Source: Erythrobacter sp. YJ-T3-07 | Lineage (GTDB): Bacteria; Pseudomonadota; Alphaproteobacteria; Sphingomonadales; Sphingomonadaceae | DNA length: 64,000 nucleotides | Direction of reading: 5' to 3' | NCBI RefSeq assembly: GCF_015999305.1 | Contig: NZ_JAEAGP010000001.1 | Location: forward strand, 2,170,001-2,234,000 | Shown: in pieces, positions 58,975 to 64,000 of the stretch | Layout of the letters: each line of letters opens with the position of its first letter | How positions within the stretch are numbered: the first letter of the stretch is position 1 | Notes under the pieces: model-generated | Seen by the model: only the letters and a program-made list of their open reading frames with translations | Told to the model about the DNA's origin: nothing | Databases searched by the model: none | Position numbers and translations under genes: made by a program

Positions 58975-60213
58975 TCAGGCGAGTTCCACGGAATGAACGT
59001 CGTACCCGGTCTGGCGCATGTCCGCGATCAGGGCGTCGACCTGCTCCTTGTTGCGCGCCTCGCACTCGATTTCGGTGATCAGCCCCTTGGCCGGCAGCTT
59101 GGTGAACACCCGCTGGTGATAGACCTCGATGATGTTCACGTTGTGCCGTTCGAACAGGGAGACGACCTTGTGCAGCGCGCCCGGCTGATCCTTCAGCGCG
59201 ATCCGCAGCCGCGCGAGCCGCCCCTGCCGCGCCAGATCGCGCAGCAGCACCGTAGCGAGCAGGCGCGAATCGATATTGCCGCCGCACAGCGGCAGGCCGA
59301 TTTTCTTGCCCGCGAACTTCTCCTTGTTCGCCAGCACTGCAGCCAGACCCGCAGCGCCCGCACCTTCGACCACGGTCTTCTCGATCTGCAGCAGCAGCGC
59401 GACCGTGTGTTCCAGATCCGGCTCGCCCACCAGCAGGATCTCGTCGACCCGCTCGGCGATGATCGCGCGGGTGAACTGCCCCGGCTCCTTGACCGCGATA
59501 CCTTCGGCCAGCGTGTCGCCGCCGGTGGGATTGTCCGCGCCCGACAGGACATTGTGCATCGACGGGAACAGCGAAGCCTCGACCCCGACCATGTGGATGT
59601 CGGGATTGATCGCCTTGGCGACCGTCGCCATTCCGCTCATCAGTCCGCCACCGCCGATCGGCACGACCATGCAGTCAAGATCGGGCTGGTCCTCCAGCAT
59701 TTCGAGCGCGACCGTGCCCGCACCCGCCGCCACGTGCGGATCGTCGAACGGGTGTACGAAGGTCAGCCCGCGCTCCTTCTCCAGCTGGCGCGCGTGGGCA
59801 TAGGCCTCGTCGAAGCTGTCGCCTTCCAGCACCACGTCGCCGCCGACCGCCTCGGTCTGCATCACCTTCACCGCAGGGGTGGTGCGCGGCATGACGATCG
59901 TCACCGGCACGCCGAGGCGCTTTCCGTGATAGGACAGGCCCTGGCTGTGATTGCCCGCCGAAGCCGCGATCACACCGCGCGCACGCGCTTCTTCCGACAT
60001 CAGCAGCAGTGCGTTTAGCGCCCCGCGCTCCTTGTAGGCCGCGGTAAACTGCAGGTTCTCGAACTTGAGCCAGATCTCCGCGCCGGCAATCTGCGACAGG
60101 GTCTGCGATTTCAGCATCGGCGTGCGTACGATGGCATCCCCGATCCTTGCGTGCGCGGCACGCACATCGTCGAGAGTCAGCTGGTCGAGCGCGGAAGCGT
60201 TGGGCTTGGTCAT
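58975..60213 (-). CDS. ilvA: Threonine ammonia-lyase
   Basis: PLP enzyme that converts threonine to 2-oxobutyrate for isoleucine synthesis. The 412-residue protein has K61 in the PLP loop AAYKERGAL, SAGNHSQGL, GGGGLMSGMA, and a single C-terminal ACT domain (about 335-412, KDQPGALHKVVSLFERHNVNI). One short ACT domain is the CTD-lacking, shorter type, intermediate between biosynthetic IlvA and catabolic TdcB. ATG at 60213. It is divergent from the amidohydrolase across 143 bp. Confidence 0.94.
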   Translation of the reverse strand: MTKPNASALDQLTLDDVRAAHARIGDAIVRTPMLKSQTLSQIAGAEIWLKFENLQFTAAYKERGALNALLLMSEEARARGVIAASAGNHSQGLSYHGKRLGVPVTIVMPRTTPAVKVMQTEAVGGDVVLEGDSFDEAYAHARQLEKERGLTFVHPFDDPHVAAGAGTVALEMLEDQPDLDCMVVPIGGGGLMSGMATVAKAINPDIHMVGVEASLFPSMHNVLSGADNPTGGDTLAEGIAVKEPGQFTRAIIAERVDEILLVGEPDLEHTVALLLQIEKTVVEGAGAAGLAAVLANKEKFAGKKIGLPLCGGNIDSRLLATVLLRDLARQGRLARLRIALKDQPGALHKVVSLFERHNVNIIEVYHQRVFTKLPAKGLITEIECEARNKEQVDALIADMRQTGYDVHSVELA

Positions 60214-60356
60214 GCGGCGACGCCTAGAGACAGCTCGCCTCCCCTGCAACATAGACGCGCTTGCCTGCCCGATAGGCGTGCACGCCATTGGCAGGCCGCC
60301 GGCTTGGCGTTAGTCCAGCGCGTAACTCCTTCGTTACAAAGAAGACCATACCTTCC

Positions 60357-62012
60357 ATGAAGCTTCTGCCCCTGTTCGGCGCAACTCTTGCGCTGCTGTG
60401 TTCCACCTCGGCAGCGGCCGACGTGCTGATCGACAACGTAAAAGGCATCCGGATCGACGAGGATGGCGACGTCGATCGCTTCACCGGCCTGTGGGTCGAT
60501 GACGACGGCACGATTCTGGAGGTGCTCGACAAGGGCGACAAGCGGCCCGAGCATCCCAAGTACCTCTCCGACATGGACGGACAGATCATCGTGCCCGGCA
60601 TGATCGATGCGCATCTGCACGTGATGGGAATCGGCTTCGGCGCGCTGACGCTGGATCTTTCGGAGACGAACTCGCTCGAAGAAGCGCTCGCGTTGATCGC
60701 GCAGTTCGCGCGCGAGAATCCGGGCCGCCCGTGGATCCTCGGGCGCGGCTGGAACCAGGAGAAATGGGGCCTCGGGCGCTTCCCCACCGCCGAAGAACTG
60801 GACCGCGCGGTGAGCGATCGGCCCGTGTTCCTTGAGCGGGTGGACGGCCATGCTGGCTGGGCCAACACGCTCGCGATCGAGACTGCGGAGCTCGACGCGG
60901 ACACCAAGGACCCGGTGGGCGGGCGGATCGAACGCGACGCGGCGGGCGCACCTGCGGGGGTGTTCGTCGATGCGGCGGCCGATCTGGTGCAGAAGGTGGT
61001 GCCCGAGCCGCGCCCGGTCGATCGCGATGCGGCGCTGCAGGAGGCGCAACAGATCCTGCTCGCCCAAGGGATCACCGCGGTTGCCGACATGGGGACCACC
61101 CTGCTCGACTGGCAGACCTATCGCCGTGCGGGCGACAGGAACCAGCTGCGCATCCGGATCATGTCCTACGCCGCCGGGATCGAGGCGATGGAGGTGATCG
61201 GCGGCACCGGGCCGACGCCGTGGCTGTATCAGGATCGTCTGCGCCTCAACGGTGTGAAGCTCTACCTCGACGGCGCGCTCGGCTCGCGTGGGGCGTGGCT
61301 CAAGCAGCCCTATGCCGACGATCCTCAGAATACCGGCCTGCCGCTGCTGTCCGACACGCAGCTGCGCAATCTGATGAGCCGCGCGGCGATGGAAAACTAT
61401 CAGATCGCGGTGCACGCGATCGGCGATGCCGCCAATGCCGAAGCGCTCGCCGCGATCGAGGAACTGTCGGAAAGCTATCGCGGCGATCGTCGTTGGCGGA
61501 TCGAGCATGCGCAGATCGTCGATCCGGTCGATATTTCGCGCTTCGGTGAATTTGGCATCATCGCCTCGGTCCAACCGGTCCACCAGACCTCCGACCGGGT
61601 AATGGCCGAGGCGCGGCTAGGCCCGGACCGGCTTGTCGGAGCCTATGCCTGGACCAGCCTCGCGAAAGCCGGTGCGCGGCTCGCGCTGGGATCGGACGCT
61701 CCGGTCGAATCGGCCAATCCCTTCGTCGGGATGGCGGTTGCGATGACCCGGATGGATGCGGACGGATTGCCGCCGGGCGGGTGGATGCCGGACGAGCAAC
61801 TCTCGCGGATGGATGCATGGCGCGGTTTCACCAGTGACGCCGCGTTCGCCGGTTTTGCCGAGGGCCGCTTCGGGCGGCTCGTGAAGGGCGAAAAGGCAGA
61901 CTTCGTGGTCGTCGATCGCGATATCTCGCGCGCAAGCCCGGAAGCGATCCGCCAGACGCAGGTGATCGAAACCTGGGTCGGCGGCGTGCGCGCCTACCGC
62001 CGGGGGCAGTGA
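60357..62012 (+). CDS. Secreted YtcJ-like amidohydrolase
   Basis: The 551-residue metal-dependent hydrolase has a signal peptide (MKLLPLFGATLALLCSTSAAA). Amidohydrolase-3/YtcJ motifs are PGMIDAHLHVMG, the loop FLERVDGHAGWANT, KLYLDGALGSRGAWL, HAIGDAAN, and the final LGSDAPVESANPF with the catalytic Asp. Substrates of this family are mostly unknown imides, amides or formates. The ATG at 60357 opens the signal peptide. It ends about 100 bp before a terminator at 62114. Confidence 0.9.
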   Translation: MKLLPLFGATLALLCSTSAAADVLIDNVKGIRIDEDGDVDRFTGLWVDDDGTILEVLDKGDKRPEHPKYLSDMDGQIIVPGMIDAHLHVMGIGFGALTLDLSETNSLEEALALIAQFARENPGRPWILGRGWNQEKWGLGRFPTAEELDRAVSDRPVFLERVDGHAGWANTLAIETAELDADTKDPVGGRIERDAAGAPAGVFVDAAADLVQKVVPEPRPVDRDAALQEAQQILLAQGITAVADMGTTLLDWQTYRRAGDRNQLRIRIMSYAAGIEAMEVIGGTGPTPWLYQDRLRLNGVKLYLDGALGSRGAWLKQPYADDPQNTGLPLLSDTQLRNLMSRAAMENYQIAVHAIGDAANAEALAAIEELSESYRGDRRWRIEHAQIVDPVDISRFGEFGIIASVQPVHQTSDRVMAEARLGPDRLVGAYAWTSLAKAGARLALGSDAPVESANPFVGMAVAMTRMDADGLPPGGWMPDEQLSRMDAWRGFTSDAAFAGFAEGRFGRLVKGEKADFVVVDRDISRASPEAIRQTQVIETWVGGVRAYRRGQ

Positions 62013-62113
62013 CTCGACGCGCCAGTTCTCGCCGCATGCCCGCCTGTTCCGCCGGTAATCAAAGTTTCATAACTCTTACCTAGGGCGGCAACACGACACT
62101 GACGGCTTGCCAG

Positions 62114-62140
62114 CCCCTGCGCTCAAACCGCAGGGGTTTT
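62114..62140 (+). terminator. Rho-independent terminator after the amidohydrolase gene
   Basis: Perfect 8-bp stem CCCCTGCG / CGCAGGGG with a 7-nt loop followed by TTTT. It lies between the amidohydrolase and the first small-protein gene, 70 bp before the latter's ATG. Confidence 0.8.
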
Positions 62141-62209
62141 GCATGCCGGAGGATGCCATACGCCGTGATTCGGAAGGGCTCTCTCGCCCTGCCGCAAGGA
62201 GATCGAAGA

Positions 62210-62425
62210 ATGCGCAAGATTGCTCTTTTGACCGCTGCGCTCGGCCTCGCAGCCGCTCCGCTTGCCTCGCAGGCGCTTGCCCGCGATACCGCGCCTGTCG
62301 AAGGCGAGAGCGCGCTGGGTGGCGCCGGCGCAATTCTGGGCGCAATGGGCGTCGCGGTGATCGTTGCGACGATCATTCTGGTCACCGACGGCAACGACGA
62401 TCCCGATCTCTCGGTCAGCAACTGA
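62210..62425 (+). CDS. Tiny secreted/membrane protein, paralogue 1 of 3
   Basis: The 71-residue protein has a signal-peptide-like N-terminus (MRKIALLTAALGLAAAPLASQALA), a short linker with APVEGESALGG, one membrane segment (about 42-58, AILGAMGVAVIVATIILV) and an acidic tail (DGNDDPDLSV). AAGGAG lies before the ATG. Two related genes follow downstream. No family is recognised. The mature form would be an approximately 45-residue single-span peptide with an acidic end. Confidence 0.75.
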   Translation: MRKIALLTAALGLAAAPLASQALARDTAPVEGESALGGAGAILGAMGVAVIVATIILVTDGNDDPDLSVSN

Positions 62426-62444
62426 GTCCGGCCGGCAAACGGTC

Positions 62445-62460
62445 GTTGCCAAATGGCAAC
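62445..62460 (+). terminator. Hairpin after paralogue 1, followed by a distant T run
   Basis: GTTGCC-AAAT-GGCAAC forms a 6-bp stem, and eight T residues start 21 bp later (62478-62487 region). The spacing is wide, so it may be a weak or two-part terminator rather than a classical one. Confidence 0.4.
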
Positions 62461-62580
62461 ATGACACGGCTTGCCCTCTTTTTTTTGAGTTTTCCGGGTT
62501 GCAATAGCACCCAAATCCAATCATTGCTCACCCCGAACCAGTTTCGACTGCTTAATCGATACCCTGAGGAGACTTAAGTT

Positions 62581-62796
62581 ATGAAGATCCGTACCATGGC
62601 CGCTGCAGCAGCCGCTCTCACCCTCGTCGCCGCTCCGGCGGTCGCCGAAATCAGCGCCGATCGTGCCGCTGCTCCGGTCGAAGGCGAAAGCGAAATCGGT
62701 GGCGGCGCCATCCTCGGCGTTGCTGCGGTCGCAGCCATCATCGGCGGCATCGTGATCGCTGCCAGCGGTGACGACGACGAAGCCGTCAGCGCCTAA
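62581..62796 (+). CDS. Tiny secreted/membrane protein, paralogue 2 of 3
   Basis: The 71-residue product shares layout and sequence with its two neighbours: a signal peptide MKIRTMAAAAAALTLVAAPAVA, linker AAPVEGESEIGGG, a hydrophobic glycine-rich helix (about 44-61, ILGVAAVAAIIGGIVIAA) and tail GDDDEAVSA. GAGGAG lies 9-10 nt before the ATG. It has its own upstream gap of 155 bp and a strong terminator downstream, so it is probably transcribed alone. Confidence 0.78.
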   Translation: MKIRTMAAAAAALTLVAAPAVAEISADRAAAPVEGESEIGGGAILGVAAVAAIIGGIVIAASGDDDEAVSA

Positions 62797-62822
62797 GTCT
62801 CTCAAGACTTACTGCTTAGCGA

Positions 62823-62850
62823 AAGGGCTCCCGTTTCGGGGGCCCTTTTT
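62823..62850 (+). terminator. Rho-independent terminator after paralogue 2
   Basis: An 11-bp stem AAGGGCTCCCG / CGGGGGCCCTT (one G-U) with a TTT loop ends in a T run. It lies 27 bp after the stop codon. Confidence 0.88.
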
Positions 62851-63019
62851 GCATGTCCGGGAAGCGCACTCGCGGGTAACGCAGAGCAGAAATAGCAGCC
62901 GTTCTCAGCGCGAAGGCGGATGCCTCCCATCTTTCGCAATGCGCCCATGTCAGCTGGCTCTCACGCCGGGCCTGAAGACGTAAACCACAGACCTATCGGG
63001 ATTTGTCAGGATTTGACTG
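62851..63019. other. Gene-free stretch before paralogue 3
   Basis: Between the terminator of paralogue 2 and the promoter of paralogue 3 I see no credible ORF, RNA fold or repeat. The remaining leader down to the ATG at 63090 includes the promoter listed separately and a GAAGGGG ribosome site. Confidence 0.5.
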
Positions 63020-63047
63020 TTGCAAAACAGGCGTAGGTAGGTACAAT
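63020..63047 (+). promoter_or_regulatory. Candidate promoter of paralogue 3
   Basis: TTGCAA (63020-63025) and TACAAT (63042-63047), 16-bp spacer, lie 43 bp before the ATG in an AT-richer patch. TTGCAA also occurs upstream of paralogue 2 (near 62500), so the elements may be shared. Confidence 0.5.
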
Positions 63048-63089
63048 TTTGTGCAAGTCGCTTGGAAGAAACCGAAGGGGATCTACGAA

Positions 63090-63314
63090 ATGAAAATTCG
63101 CGCCATCGCCGCAGCAGCCGCTGCGCTTACGCTTGCTGCAGCTCCCGCAGTCGCCGAAGTCAGCGCCGAACGCGTTGCAGCTCCGACCGCTGAAGAGAGC
63201 GAACTCGCCGGTCTGGGTGCCGGTGCCTACGTTCTCGGCGCCATCGGCCTGGGTCTGATCATCTACGGTGTTATCGAAATCACCAAGGATGACGACGAGC
63301 CCGTCAGCGCCTAA
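63090..63314 (+). CDS. Tiny secreted/membrane protein, paralogue 3 of 3
   Basis: The 74-residue product is closest to paralogue 2: signal peptide MKIRAIAAAAAALTLAAAPAVAE, linker AAPTAEESELAG, a longer hydrophobic helix (about 45-65, AYVLGAIGLGLIIYGVIEI) and tail KDDDEPVSA. GAAGGGG lies 11 nt before the ATG. A clear promoter and a perfect terminator bracket the gene, so it is an independent unit. Function is unknown. Confidence 0.78.
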   Translation: MKIRAIAAAAAALTLAAAPAVAEVSAERVAAPTAEESELAGLGAGAYVLGAIGLGLIIYGVIEITKDDDEPVSA

Positions 63315-63336
63315 GGCTGACAGCAGTTCGAATTCC

Positions 63337-63370
63337 GAAAGGGCCCCCGCTTCGGGGGCCCTTTCTTTTT
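63337..63370 (+). terminator. Rho-independent terminator after paralogue 3
   Basis: A perfect 13-bp stem GAAAGGGCCCCCG / CGGGGGCCCTTTC with loop CTT is followed by five T. It separates the gene from convergent tatC. Confidence 0.92.
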
Positions 63371-63401
63371 GTGTCCACTATAACGGTCGGCAGCCGACAG
63401 C

Positions 63402-64000
63402 CTAGGCGACTTCGGACGTCTCCGTCTTGTCGCGAGACGCTCGCTTCTCCCGCTTCTGCAGGATCAGCATGACCAGCAGCGATCCTTCGAACAGCAGGTA
63501 GAGCGGAATTGCCAGGATCAGCTGTGAACCCGGGTCCGGCGGGGTGGCGACCGCAGCCAGTGCCAGCACGCCCACGACGACATAGGCCCGCGCCTTGGCC
63601 AGCGTGGCGCGCTGGACCAGCCCCGCCCGCTCGAGCAGCAGCAGCAGCACCGGCAGCAGGAAACTGATCCCGAAGGCGAGGATGAACTGCATGACCAGGC
63701 TGAGGTACTCGCCCGCGCTGGGCAGCGCCTCGATCGGCAGGCCGCCGGCACTGCCCTGGAAGCCCAGGAAGAAGCGGAACGCGGTGGGCATGACGACGAA
63801 ATAGGCCAGGCTCGCCCCGGCGATGAAGAAGATCGGGGTCGCGATCAGGAAGGGCAGCAGCGCCTTCTTCTCCTTCGCGTAGAGCCCCGGCGCGACGAAG
63901 GCCCACAGCTGGTTCGCGATGAAGGGAAAGCTGACGCAGAACGCGCCGAACAGACCGACCTTCATCTCGACGAAGAAGACCTCGTACAGCTTGGTATAGA
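63402..64000 (-). CDS. tatC: Sec-independent protein translocase TatC (5' end beyond window)
   Basis: About 199 C-terminal codons of this six-helix inner-membrane subunit of the twin-arginine translocase are present. The visible frame runs from YTKLYEVFFVEMK through FPFIANQLWAFVAPGLYAKEKK, FFLGFQGSAGGLPIEALPSAGEYL, FGISFLLPVLLLLLERAG and ATPPDPGSQLILAIPLYLLFE, all TatC signatures, to a basic tail KREKRASRDKTETSEVA. tatB is expected just outside the window. Confidence 0.95.
   Translation of the reverse strand, partial: YTKLYEVFFVEMKVGLFGAFCVSFPFIANQLWAFVAPGLYAKEKKALLPFLIATPIFFIAGASLAYFVVMPTAFRFFLGFQGSAGGLPIEALPSAGEYLSLVMQFILAFGISFLLPVLLLLLERAGLVQRATLAKARAYVVVGVLALAAVATPPDPGSQLILAIPLYLLFEGSLLVMLILQKREKRASRDKTETSEVA

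Overview
This GC-rich 64 kb window looks like an ordinary chromosomal stretch of an alphaproteobacterium. The complete mraZ-to-ftsZ cluster, the DUF2849/cysI/DUF934/cysH sulfur module, Bpt, an M17 aminopeptidase, a TonB-dependent receptor and dispersed palindromes of the 'ccccgga...tccgggg' and 'ccctcccgc...gcgggaggg' kind point to Sphingomonadales, probably an Erythrobacter-like genus. This placement is an inference from gene content and protein style; no database was consulted. No phage, transposase, CRISPR array or rRNA is present.

Layout. 1-984 (minus): 5' end of a TonB-dependent receptor gene, then queF. 1111-10223 (plus): a membrane-anchored Pro-rich protein, sseA, metC, an MscS channel, then the assimilatory sulfate reduction operon cobA-DUF2849-cysI-DUF934-cysH, and a secreted protein. 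10220-16915 (mostly minus): an NAD-dependent epimerase, obgE, tRNA-Ala(CGC) with terminator, a poly-proline lipoprotein, a Bax-inhibitor-1 protein, a YbjN protein, and a TPR/SPOR protein just downstream of ftsZ.

16969-35684 (minus) is the complete dcw cluster: mraZ, rsmH, ftsL, ftsI, murE, murF, mraY, murD, ftsW, murG, murC, murB, ddl, ftsQ, ftsA, ftsZ. Most junctions are 1-8 nt overlaps (ATGA/GTGA), so translation is probably coupled throughout. The leader before mraZ carries 10-bp-periodic G-blocks resembling MraZ operators, a hairpin and several GANTC sites. The ftsA-ftsZ gap carries two DnaA-box-like sequences.

36016-47251: two unrecognised envelope proteins, cysK, a 2Fe-2S ferredoxin, a DNA glycosylase, an S9 peptidase, an SDR, phhB, ccmAB, map, a lipoprotein and a leucyl aminopeptidase. 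47356-50584 (plus): an SH3-like protein, argC, glnB and glnA, the nitrogen block. 50670-51611: an XRE regulator and membrane-protein pair with a striking operator of three tandem 17-bp palindromic units. 51639-58826 (minus): tamB, tamA and bpt overlap. 58975-62012: ilvA and a divergent amidohydrolase. 62210-63314 (plus): three tandem paralogous tiny secreted/membrane proteins, mostly with their own terminators. The window ends inside tatC (minus).

The best candidates for something not yet described are the small-protein triplet near the right end, the XRE 17-bp operator array, the palindromic repeat inside the cysI reading frame, the non-canonical nucleotide loops of FtsA, and two genes (metC, tamA) that seem to start at CTG.
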